Of a DNA stretch of 64,000 bases, positions 1-7,336 are shown one piece after another (positions within the stretch are counted from its first letter, which is position 1; every line of letters starts with the position of its first letter). The notes beneath the pieces are model-generated. The model made no database searches and was not told the origin of the DNA. It worked only from the letters and a program-made list of their open reading frames with translations. Made by a program: the position numbers and the translations under genes. Source of the DNA: Bacteroidaceae bacterium (lineage in GTDB: Bacteria > Bacteroidota > Bacteroidia > Bacteroidales > Bacteroidaceae); contig JAFXNA010000004.1 in NCBI GenBank assembly GCA_017529865.1, positions 186,001 to 250,000 of the forward strand. The letters are read 5' to 3'.

Positions 1-494
1 GCAAAATTAACGGGAGGAAGCTGGGCTTCATCGCCAACATAGAGAATTTTCATCTGGGGAAAATCACGCAGAACGCTTTGAATCATTGCATAGCAGTCGT
101 CATTAATCATCGATGCTTCATCGATGACTATGAGACGATATTTACGAGCGTGGCAGACACCATCTCGCACCAGAATCTTACCTTTGTCTTCGTTCTGTTC
201 AAGTTTTAGACCGAGCAGACCACTGATGGTCTTGTCGTAATTCTTGCCACTTCTCTGGGAAAGTACACGCACCGCCTCGTTAGTGTAAGCGGTGCAGTAT
301 ACCTTGATTTTCTTGAATTCTTTGGAAAGTTCCTTCAAGAATACGTGAAGGAGGGAGGTCTTTCCAGTACCTGCTGCACCAGTCAGTACCATTTCCCTCT
401 GCGAAGTATCACGCATGAAGGTAAGCATTTCAGCCAACCCCTTGCGCTGGTCTGGGCTGAGCTGTTTCTTTGTAATTAGATTTGAGCGACTCAT
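1..494 (-). CDS. dda: Dda-like SF1B DNA helicase (3' part outside window)
   Basis: The first 164 residues of a superfamily 1 helicase are visible; the C-terminus runs off the left edge. Walker A GAAGTGKTS lies near residue 41, Walker B/DEA(S) VIDEAS near 121, and the motif GDEAQLPPV near 155, in the order and spacing of RecD/Dda-type SF1B helicases. T4 Dda is a 5'-3' helicase acting at origins and in recombination; that role is inferred here. The ATG at 494 follows a short leader with no clear Shine-Dalgarno. It is the most downstream gene of the leftward block that also holds the late sigma factor and gp46. PhoH-type ATPases and RecD2 are alternatives, but the SF1B reading fits the motifs best. 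Confidence 0.85.
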   Translation of the reverse strand, partial: MSRSNLITKKQLSPDQRKGLAEMLTFMRDTSQREMVLTGAAGTGKTSLLHVFLKELSKEFKKIKVYCTAYTNEAVRVLSQRSGKNYDKTISGLLGLKLEQNEDKGKILVRDGVCHARKYRLIVIDEASMINDDCYAMIQSVLRDFPQMKILYVGDEAQLPPVNF

Positions 495-533
495 GCCGTT
501 TAATATAGTTATTTAGTCGGCAAATGTCAAGCA

Positions 534-1622
534 CTAATACACTGTTTGCATGAACTGGGTCGCATCAATGGCTTGCTGAACGCTGTCGTACACCCTAGCA
601 TCCGTATTCATCGTCTGGTGGTTGTACTTGACTTGACGCCATATTTCTTCGATACGGTCTTCACGCTCCTTGGCGTTGTAAGCCTTCATGTTGATACCAA
701 TTCGGCTTCTTGGCGGGGGCGGAAGTTCACGGAGCTTAACAAGGCACTTCAAAGCATGTTCGAGCTTATTTACCTTGACATTGTACACATAGCGATAATA
801 GAAACTTTCCGCACGCTGCGGGATATTCTCTATCATTTCCATAGTCAATTCGTCGGCGAACGCAAACTGTCCCTTCTTCAAGGCATCGGCAACGACATAG
901 TCTGCAGCAGCGATTGTCTCGTCAAACTCCCAGTAAGGGAATTCGTTTAGACAGATTTCATACCACAGCCTTGCCATTTCTGGGTTCTTCGTGTCCTTGT
1001 AGCTGGTCGCAATGTAGTATGCGGTACGGAGAGAATGACCCTTCTTCCACAGCTTAATCAGGGCCTTCAAGTTACGGGCGACATCACGCTGCTTCTTGAA
1101 GTTGAGGAACTCGTTCTTGAAAGTGATTACCTTTCTTGGTTCAGCCGTGTCAATGACATACTCGTGAATAGGGTTGATGAACCGAGAGGTTTCCCTACGG
1201 ACAATCCTGACACGAGGAAACTTCAATGTACGGGTAATCCTGGTATACATGACAATGTCCGAAGTCGAGTACATCGTGCTCGCCTTGTCGAACTTTGCCC
1301 TTACTTCACGGGCGTTATCGAGCATATCGTTAACATCAACCCACATTACGTATTCCTTCGTAGCAAGCGAGAATCCGTAATTCTTAGCCTTTCCGAAGTC
1401 AAAATTTCCTTCATCGTCAAGGAACAGTGTGCCGACTGCATCAATGATGACAGGCTGGCGCACCATATTTTGGAACTTTCTTGCTTCTTCAAGCGTCTTG
1501 TCGGTAGAACCCGTATCAACGATAACAAATTCATCGGCAAGTCCTACAAGCCGTCGCAAACATTCCTGAATTTTACTCTCACCGTTCCTGACAACCAGGA
1601 CTGCTGACAGTTCATGTCTCAT
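534..1622 (-). CDS. GT2-family glycosyltransferase
   Basis: 362 residues. The N-terminus (AVLVVRNGE, then IVDTGSTDKT near residue 35) is the nucleotide-sugar-binding start of a GT-A fold family 2 glycosyltransferase. YVMWVDVNDML near residue 90 corresponds to the WxDxDD region that binds the metal and sugar diphosphate, here DVND. The C-terminal half is helical with a TPR-like stretch (AYYIATSYKD, residues 205-250), common in this subfamily. It probably glycosylates phage DNA, a virion protein or a host surface sugar; the acceptor cannot be read from sequence. It starts 3 bp after the late sigma gene, so the two are probably co-transcribed. A second, different transferase-like gene is at 32134. 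Confidence 0.85.
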   Translation of the reverse strand: MRHELSAVLVVRNGESKIQECLRRLVGLADEFVIVDTGSTDKTLEEARKFQNMVRQPVIIDAVGTLFLDDEGNFDFGKAKNYGFSLATKEYVMWVDVNDMLDNAREVRAKFDKASTMYSTSDIVMYTRITRTLKFPRVRIVRRETSRFINPIHEYVIDTAEPRKVITFKNEFLNFKKQRDVARNLKALIKLWKKGHSLRTAYYIATSYKDTKNPEMARLWYEICLNEFPYWEFDETIAAADYVVADALKKGQFAFADELTMEMIENIPQRAESFYYRYVYNVKVNKLEHALKCLVKLRELPPPPRSRIGINMKAYNAKEREDRIEEIWRQVKYNHQTMNTDARVYDSVQQAIDATQFMQTVY

Positions 1623-1625
1623 ATA

Positions 1626-2291
1626 TTACCCATTAGTGTAATCGTCGTCGTTCAGTTGCTTTGCCAAGTCATCGACAGGCATCGAAGCGAAATCTTCCTC
1701 ATCAGGAGTGATGCCAAGTTCAGCATTTTCCTTTTGCTGCTTTTCTTCCTCATCAATCTTCTTGTTTGCATCTATTGCAAACTCGTCGATGGAAGAGTAG
1801 TTGTTCATCGTACCTTCGTTCAGGGCGACAAACTTGATTTTCTTGCTACGGGCAACCAGCTTGTTATGAGCCTGAATAAACGCACAGAAAGTGATTTTTG
1901 CGAGGTAGTAATACGGGTCAACATTCTTCGTCGTCTGCATCTTGACAGGGTCGAAGTTATGACTGTGCTTGATAAGGAGTTCGATAGCACGGTCACGCAT
2001 CTCCTGTTTCCAGTCTGGGGTGTATCCACGCCACTTCTGGTTTCCTAGGTTCTTGTCGATAACAACGTTAAACACATAACCGAGTGCCTCTGACACGGGA
2101 TAGTCCGTTCCGTACTTCTTTCGCATGTCTTTCAGCTCAACAAGCAACTTGGTCAGAATTTCCTTGTCAATCTTGCCGCTTCTCATGCGGGCATCAAAAG
2201 CTTTCAACTGGTCTATTGTCCAGGAATAGCCGCTCTCGGGTATTTCAAAGTCAAGCGTGATTTCCGCATTGGTCGGTTCTACTTTTTCCAT
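1626..2291 (-). CDS. 55: gp55-like late-transcription sigma factor
   Basis: 221 residues. The core around residues 105-170 (MRDRAIELLIKHSHNF, then DPYYYLAKITFCAFIQ) has the layout of T4 gp55 and other reduced sigma70 region-2 proteins: a helix, an N-F-D-P/N-P-E type junction, then the aromatic YF/AF helix that contacts core RNA polymerase and melts the -10 region. T4 gp55 directs host polymerase to late promoters with the sliding clamp as activator. The window holds many TATAAACTAT elements in front of virion genes and clamp-like genes, so the whole late system seems present. The tail (residues 175-221) is acidic and could carry a clamp-binding peptide, but none is certain. It has its own AAAATGTATTTTA element at 2320-2332, after a terminator. 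Confidence 0.78.
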   Translation of the reverse strand: MEKVEPTNAEITLDFEIPESGYSWTIDQLKAFDARMRSGKIDKEILTKLLVELKDMRKKYGTDYPVSEALGYVFNVVIDKNLGNQKWRGYTPDWKQEMRDRAIELLIKHSHNFDPVKMQTTKNVDPYYYLAKITFCAFIQAHNKLVARSKKIKFVALNEGTMNNYSSIDEFAIDANKKIDEEEKQQKENAELGITPDEEDFASMPVDDLAKQLNDDDYTNG

Positions 2292-2319
2292 ATTTTACTC
2301 ATGGATTGAAACTCATAAA

Positions 2320-2332
2320 TAAAATACATTTT
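2320..2332 (-). promoter_or_regulatory. Conserved AAAATGTATTTTA element upstream of late sigma gene
   Basis: Minus-strand AAAATGTATTTTA, 29 bp before the gp55-like ATG and just after the terminator at 2336-2365. Same 13-mer at 13628-13640. Confidence 0.45.
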
Positions 2333-2335
2333 AAC

Positions 2336-2365
2336 AAAAAAGCCCCGCCATATTTCTATGACGGG
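2336..2365 (-). terminator. Rho-independent terminator
   Basis: Minus-strand hairpin with 9-bp arms CCCGTCATA/TATGGCGGG, GAAA loop and a CTTTTTT tail. Closes the 2386-2898 gene and separates it from the late sigma gene. Confidence 0.8.
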
Positions 2366-2385
2366 ACTCAATCGGGGAGAAAAAG

Positions 2386-2898
2386 CTATGCTTCGATGTA
2401 CTTCTCTTGGTCGTCCTTCGGGATTAGCTTCAAAGCCTCCCTGCTAGGAAGATTGGAAAGGGTACGCCGAATCTTTTCGAACTTTCTACTTTCAATGTCC
2501 TTGTACTGCGGATACCAGCGTTTCTTGCTGCCAAGCTTCTTTCGGTAGAACTGGTGAAGCACGTTGATATAGCAAAATAGAGGGAACATTGCCTTCTCGG
2601 CTTCCTTCGTGGAGTCGAACTCGACCTGAGGGAACGTCTTTGCCAAGGCATTTACCGCATTATCCGTCAAAATCAGGTACTTGTACTTCCACGGGTAGGA
2701 AAACACATCGTTCTCGAAATTAACACCACGCATGCTGAACTTACCATACTGGTTCACCCGAAGAACGGCTGTGCTGAACTCCGAAAAGTTCATGTAAAAT
2801 CCGCCAGGGAAATTGTGGTCGTCAACAATCTCGACCGTGATGCCAGCCTTTGACTGCAGTTCCTTGGCCAGATTATCGAGGAAATCCTTGATATTCAT
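2386..2898 (-). CDS. Hypothetical protein, 170 aa
   Basis: I do not recognise a family. The protein is mixed alpha/beta in its first 90 residues, then basic (FYRKKLGSKKRWYPQYKD near residue 118) and ends in a charged helical tail. There is no signal peptide, membrane segment or metal-binding cluster. It starts 8 bp after the 184-residue gene upstream, with GGTGG ahead of the ATG, and is the last gene before a strong terminator at 2336-2365. Its unit contains no virion genes, which suggests an early or middle function, possibly nucleic-acid related given the basic patch. That is a guess from context. Confidence 0.7.
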   Translation of the reverse strand: MNIKDFLDNLAKELQSKAGITVEIVDDHNFPGGFYMNFSEFSTAVLRVNQYGKFSMRGVNFENDVFSYPWKYKYLILTDNAVNALAKTFPQVEFDSTKEAEKAMFPLFCYINVLHQFYRKKLGSKKRWYPQYKDIESRKFEKIRRTLSNLPSREALKLIPKDDQEKYIEA

Positions 2899-2906
2899 GA
2901 GGCCAC

Positions 2907-3461
2907 CTACTTCACTTCATACGGGACGACTTCGGAAAGGTTGTCACTTTCCTTTGGCGGAATAAACATCGGGAAGAGAGCATTGAAGATGTACATTGCC
3001 GAATCACCAACGATTTCAGGGCACTGCTCTGCAGGAACCATTGTAAGGTCAATCTCAATCTTTTCGAGCATGAACGCACCTAGTTCGGCATCATTATCAC
3101 GCTGGCGTTCAAGAGCTTCCTTGTAACGGTCGGCAAGGTCAGTCTGTAACTTAGTGAACTCTGCGTTCTTTTCAGGCGGGAGCCTTCCGATAGCGTCCTC
3201 GAATTCCCTGACGTTGGAGAGAGGCGGAAGGTTGAACTTGGCGGCAATTTCGCTTAGTTCCTTGGTGTACTTCAAGTATTCATCGTCAGGCTTGAATGCG
3301 TCGAGCATGCTGGAAACTTCCTTGTCGGTAGTTTCAAGGTTCTTGCACATAGCATACCTGAACGTGCTGCTGATACGACCAGTGAACAACTTTTCACCCA
3401 TAGCCCTCTTGAAGGCCTGGTTCATGTCAAAAATAGCTTGATGACTCAGTAATCTTTTCAT
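2907..3461 (-). CDS. Hypothetical protein, 184 aa
   Basis: No family recognised. The protein is highly helical and charged; residues 70-125 (DEYLKYTKELSEIAAKF onward) look coiled-coil-like, and the C-terminus is hydrophobic with prolines (NALFPMFIPPKESD). The ATG at 3461 lies just inside a leader that carries an AATGTATATT element (3493-3502), resembling the element upstream of gp41 and other replication genes. It is downstream of gp46 but separated from it by that promoter-like leader, so it can be expressed independently. Confidence 0.7.
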   Translation of the reverse strand: MKRLLSHQAIFDMNQAFKRAMGEKLFTGRISSTFRYAMCKNLETTDKEVSSMLDAFKPDDEYLKYTKELSEIAAKFNLPPLSNVREFEDAIGRLPPEKNAEFTKLQTDLADRYKEALERQRDNDAELGAFMLEKIEIDLTMVPAEQCPEIVGDSAMYIFNALFPMFIPPKESDNLSEVVPYEVK

Positions 3462-3492
3462 GTGAGTTCCGTGTTGATGTTTCTGCTTATAT

Positions 3493-3502
3493 AATATACA
3501 TT
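3493..3502 (-). promoter_or_regulatory. AATGTATATT element upstream of the 184-aa gene
   Basis: Minus-strand AATGTATATT, 32 bp before the ATG at 3461; same core as at 38144-38156. Confidence 0.35.
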
Positions 3503-5733
3503 TATTTTAACTTATTACACTCTCCAATCATGGAGAATAAACCGTTGTTCTCAATATCCAGCTTATAATCGAATAGGTCCTGAATAATGGCTTCACGGTG
3601 GGTTACGGCAAAAATCGTCGGGGTCTGCTTTGCTCTCGTGCGGACAAGCTCCACCATCTCCCTGAGGGACACATCGTCGGTAGAAACGTCCAAGATTTCG
3701 TCAAGGAACAGGCAGTTAATCTTGAAGTTTGCCACTCGGAAGACGAAGTCGCAGAACGCCATTGCGATAGCGAACGTAACCTTACGCTTCTGACCCTGCG
3801 AAAGCATTTCGTAGCAAGGGGCCGCACCATATACGGACTCGAACGTGTATTCCATGCTCTTGTCGAACACGATGTGGTACGGGAGATTGAACCGACGAAG
3901 ATTGCTTTCGATTGCCTGGTTGAAGAATGGCACGAACATTTTGATAACATAGGATTTTAAACCGTCGTCCGAGCACATATAGGAAATGTACTTGCAAATA
4001 GCAATCTTGTCGGAGAAATTCGTGATTGATGCCATCACACCGTCCAACTCATTCTGTAGCTCAACGAGATGGGCTTCGGAGTCCTTCAACGCCTTGTCAT
4101 CGGTGCTGGTTTCTTCCTTCTGGATGGTAGCCCTCAACATGGCAATCTGGGACGTATTCTCCTGCAATGCGGTAGATGCCTTGTAATACTTTTCCCGTGC
4201 CTCATTCGATTCAGTGACTGCCGAAGCATTTGAATTAATACAGTTAGTTAAATCACCCTGCTTTTTAGTCAGTTCACTGATTTCGTTCTGAATTTTCTGA
4301 ATGTCGTTTCCGAATTTGTAAGCGCTAACAGTCAGGTTGTTGAGTCTGGCTTTGGCAGATGCCAACTGACCGTTGGCCGGGCCCCATACCTCACTCATGA
4401 ACTTGTTGTATTCCTGAATGGTGGCATTGAGGGATTCAATCTGTTTGTCAACAGAATCGTTGTACGCCTGTGCAGACAAGTCAGCCAATTCCTTCTTCTT
4501 GGCTTCATTGTCATTCAGGATAGCCAGCTGTTCGGAGCGAAGACTACGCCACTGTTCTCGGTAGGCTTCCTTAACATGTTCCACATCAGCTTCGGTAGAC
4601 GGCTTTCCGCATGTCGGGCAAGGAACACCTGGCTTGACTGCGGTAGCCTTGTCAGTGACTTCCTTCATCTTCGTCTGATAAGACATGATTTGTCTTTCGT
4701 TTGAAGCAATGGTAGCATTGAGACTGTTAATCTTTCCAATCAAGTTGTTCTTTACCAGGGTCAGCTCACTCAACTTATCCTGAGTTTCCCTGATTTTAAA
4801 TTCTTCCGAGCGCTTATTGGCATTATCGAACTGACCAGTCAAAAATCCGACGTTCTGAGTTTCCTTTTCAATATCCCCAAAAAGTTTGACACAGGACGAC
4901 ATTTCATTGATTTTAGCCATGACAGTTCTCAATTCAGCCTGAACGTCGTTGTACACCTTCACCCGACGTTCGACTTCGTCTTGAACCTTCTTTGCTCCCT
5001 CAGAAGCCACCAGCAATTCAGGGGTCTTGCTTTCAAGTTCAGAAACCTGCTTCTTCAAGTCGTCTATCTGGGCATGCTTCTTGGCCTTCAACGTCGCAAT
5101 CATGTTGTTCGTATAGGTGATATCCGCCTTGATACGCTCAACCGAGTTCTTAGCAAGGTCGAACTGCATGTTGGAATCGCTAAGAACCTTGTTGTTGGCA
5201 TTCTTCCACTTCTCGGTTGAAAGCGAGATAGTATTTTCAATGAGCTTGCGTTTCTTGTCGGCAGGCATTTCAAGCAGAGGGATAGTCTCCTGGCTATTCT
5301 GTGCTATCGTAGTCTGATACAGTAGGAGCGACGGGCCGAGTACTCGGTTCTCGAAATCCTGCTGAGACATGCCAGCACGTTTCAGCTGCTCCTTACCGTC
5401 AACCCAGATTGTAAATGTAGTCTTGAGGTTCTTCGCCTTCATGCGGCGTTCGATATGGTATTCGTGTTTTCCTGTACCAGTATCGACATCGAAATCGAGC
5501 GTCACTAGCATGTCGGCATTCTTGTTTTCCGTGTTTTTCAAGTCACTCTGGTTTCCACCACGGTAAGACTTACCGTAAAGGACATACGTCAGAGCCTCGA
5601 CAATGGATGATTTTCCATACCCGTTCGGTGCGCTCAGGTAGATGAGGCCAGGATGGAACTCGACGACATTATCGATGTCGCCGTACGACATGAAATTTCT
5701 GAAAATAAGCTTTTTGAACGTAATCTCATGCAT
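3502..5733 (-). CDS. 46: gp46-like recombination nuclease ATPase subunit (SbcC/Rad50 family)
   Basis: 743 residues with the full SMC/Rad50 plan. Walker A APNGYGKSS lies near residue 36. A long coiled coil follows, interrupted near residue 373 by the zinc hook CPTCGK, then a second coiled coil. The ABC signature LSQGQKRK is near residue 650 and Walker B CLFLDEILD near 680. T4 gp46 pairs with the gp47 nuclease to resect DNA ends for recombination-dependent replication. The usual gp47 partner is not adjacent and not in this window, so it must lie elsewhere or be supplied by the host. Length is greater than T4 gp46 (560) because the coils are longer. Confidence 0.93.
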   Translation of the reverse strand: MHEITFKKLIFRNFMSYGDIDNVVEFHPGLIYLSAPNGYGKSSIVEALTYVLYGKSYRGGNQSDLKNTENKNADMLVTLDFDVDTGTGKHEYHIERRMKAKNLKTTFTIWVDGKEQLKRAGMSQQDFENRVLGPSLLLYQTTIAQNSQETIPLLEMPADKKRKLIENTISLSTEKWKNANNKVLSDSNMQFDLAKNSVERIKADITYTNNMIATLKAKKHAQIDDLKKQVSELESKTPELLVASEGAKKVQDEVERRVKVYNDVQAELRTVMAKINEMSSCVKLFGDIEKETQNVGFLTGQFDNANKRSEEFKIRETQDKLSELTLVKNNLIGKINSLNATIASNERQIMSYQTKMKEVTDKATAVKPGVPCPTCGKPSTEADVEHVKEAYREQWRSLRSEQLAILNDNEAKKKELADLSAQAYNDSVDKQIESLNATIQEYNKFMSEVWGPANGQLASAKARLNNLTVSAYKFGNDIQKIQNEISELTKKQGDLTNCINSNASAVTESNEAREKYYKASTALQENTSQIAMLRATIQKEETSTDDKALKDSEAHLVELQNELDGVMASITNFSDKIAICKYISYMCSDDGLKSYVIKMFVPFFNQAIESNLRRFNLPYHIVFDKSMEYTFESVYGAAPCYEMLSQGQKRKVTFAIAMAFCDFVFRVANFKINCLFLDEILDVSTDDVSLREMVELVRTRAKQTPTIFAVTHREAIIQDLFDYKLDIENNGLFSMIGECNKLK

Positions 5734-5750
5734 AGGACGCTAACCCCAAA

Positions 5751-6332
5751 CTAGAAATTAAAGGTGATATCGAAGGTGTAACCCGAGGTGAGGTAATCAG
5801 CCTTCGGGAGAACTGCGTAGTAGCCAAGACAAAGGTCAACCTTGCCGAGCATGTAAACTACGCCAGCATACGGGCCCCAAGAATTGTCCGTATCGACGGT
5901 AGAGCCTGCGTAAAGAATAAGGTCGGAGAGTAAAAGATAATCCAGTTCGGCTCCGAACTGGCTAACCTTAGTATCAGTATCAAAGATGTATTCGCCACCA
6001 ATGCTAAACTTGCCAATATCAGTGTAACCATGAACAAACGGGCGAACGCTATTTTCGGTCAATTCGACACCGACAGCGGCGACATCATAGATGTCCGTCC
6101 TGATAGACATGTTGGAAACCTGGCCGTCATACAAGGCGGCAGCGATTTCGACGTTACCCTTGATGATGGCACGGACGTTTTCGTAATGGACGGCAGTTTC
6201 AGCCTCATGGTCGAATGAAACACCAGTACGGAGCTGGGCTACGCCGCCAGTGGACGGGTTAAACCAATCCCAACCCCCAGCAAATGCCATGGAGGTGCAG
6301 ATAAAAGCGAGGATAAGAATGAGTTTTTTCAT
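5751..6332 (-). CDS. Outer-membrane beta-barrel-type protein with signal peptide
   Basis: 193 residues. Residues 1-18 form a textbook signal peptide (two lysines, hydrophobic core, cleavage after AFA). The mature part alternates polar and hydrophobic residues in strand-like runs (DLILYAGSTVD, LCLGYYAVLP) and ends in an aromatic residue (TFDITFNF), the usual C-terminal signal for BAM-dependent outer-membrane barrels. Size fits an 8-strand barrel. Phage examples such as lambda Lom are lysogenic-conversion or exclusion factors; a receptor-masking role here is inference. It has a Shine-Dalgarno (AAAGGAAA) and its own consensus promoter with two palindromes at 6353-6398, unlike its neighbours, as expected of an added moron gene. 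Confidence 0.75.
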   Translation of the reverse strand: MKKLILILAFICTSMAFAGGWDWFNPSTGGVAQLRTGVSFDHEAETAVHYENVRAIIKGNVEIAAALYDGQVSNMSIRTDIYDVAAVGVELTENSVRPFVHGYTDIGKFSIGGEYIFDTDTKVSQFGAELDYLLLSDLILYAGSTVDTDNSWGPYAGVVYMLGKVDLCLGYYAVLPKADYLTSGYTFDITFNF

Positions 6333-6352
6333 GTTGATTTCCTTTTTTGGTT

Positions 6353-6368
6353 TGTGTATATATACACA
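6353..6368. promoter_or_regulatory. 16-bp perfect palindrome at the predicted start of outer-membrane gene transcription
   Basis: TGTGTATATATACACA is a perfect inverted repeat just downstream of the -10 box of the outer-membrane protein promoter, between promoter and Shine-Dalgarno. It could be an operator or, in RNA, a short hairpin in the leader. Confidence 0.45.
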
Positions 6369-6369
6369 T

Positions 6370-6398
6370 AATATAGAAAATCAACAACATGTTGTCAA
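6370..6398 (-). promoter_or_regulatory. Consensus sigma70-type promoter of the outer-membrane protein gene
   Basis: Read on the minus strand, TTGACA (6398-6393), a 17-bp spacer, then TATATT (6375-6370). The -35 is a perfect match and the spacing ideal. A 12-bp perfect palindrome ACAACATGTTGT (6384-6395) sits in the spacer and overlaps the -35, a typical repressor position. Confidence 0.7.
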
Positions 6399-6400
6399 CA

Positions 6401-7336
6401 TCATTCCAGCAAATTGATTGATTTACTCAAAGTCTTTAACTTATTTTCGTTACAGATGATAGGGCTCATGAAGATGGCGGTGTTCCCGTACTTTACCTTC
6501 TTCCACGGAAATGACGACTGTGCAATGGGGAACGGCCTCAATGAAACGATGACATACGGGTTGTAGGCATTCTCCTTGGCGAGGTCAAGAACCTGAATGT
6601 TCGGGGACAACTGGATATTCACATAGGGGCCCTGTGCAGAGACAACCTTTGCATAGCCTGGGGTGCCATCGCTGCGTAGGAGTATTGTTGGTTTCGACTT
6701 CGGCTTGGCGAACGATGCGAACAAGGTCGTCGCCTGAGACTGTATTATCCTCAGGTAGTTCTCCATGTTGAAATACCCTATCGGGAGGACACTCTTATCT
6801 ATCAACCCAGCCAGAATGTTCACATACCGCCTGATAAGGGGTTCATACATCTTACCGTTGTCGTAATCTAATCTACTCAAAAGAACATTGATTGCTTCAA
6901 CATCCCTAACTTGCGAACTGGAAAGCATGATATGGTTTCCAGCGGCATCGGTTATCGTGTTCATCGTAGCGTAGTTGAGCGCACGGAACGGAGCGAGATA
7001 CACTTTCTCACCAAGTTTGATACGGGCATTCTCGAAGAAGTTCAATCCGTCGAGTATGGTCTTGAACATATCCTTGGTCAAGTTTCCCCTGTGCTTTATG
7101 TCCAGTTTTACGGAATCGTTCATAACGTAGTACGAAAGATTGCTGTACCCGTTTATTCGTACCGCTTTCACCTTGGCCCCATTCGCATTTGTGAACTCCA
7201 TCGGGGAGGTTGTCACATAACTTGCCAACCCTGCTCCGCTGACCAATCCCAACGCCTTGGCAACATCAAGGTAATCCCTAGACGCATCAGGGGTGTATAT
7301 GTACTGGGTGTTATCATTTTTTATCTGGACTATCAT
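6401..7336 (-). CDS. Virion-associated protein of unknown function, 311 aa
   Basis: Not recognised by family. The protein is mixed alpha/beta without membrane or signal sequence; the C-terminal third (residues 205-290) is strand-rich (TILLRSDGTPGYAKVVSAQ, YVIVSLRPFPI), suggesting a beta domain. Its ATG overlaps the stop of the giant gp25-bearing gene by 4 bp (ATGA), so the two are translationally coupled and probably function together in the baseplate or tail. Both would be transcribed from the late element at 12347-12356. Its stop is followed directly by the outer-membrane gene promoter. Confidence 0.7.
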   Translation of the reverse strand: MIVQIKNDNTQYIYTPDASRDYLDVAKALGLVSGAGLASYVTTSPMEFTNANGAKVKAVRINGYSNLSYYVMNDSVKLDIKHRGNLTKDMFKTILDGLNFFENARIKLGEKVYLAPFRALNYATMNTITDAAGNHIMLSSSQVRDVEAINVLLSRLDYDNGKMYEPLIRRYVNILAGLIDKSVLPIGYFNMENYLRIIQSQATTLFASFAKPKSKPTILLRSDGTPGYAKVVSAQGPYVNIQLSPNIQVLDLAKENAYNPYVIVSLRPFPIAQSSFPWKKVKYGNTAIFMSPIICNENKLKTLSKSINLLE

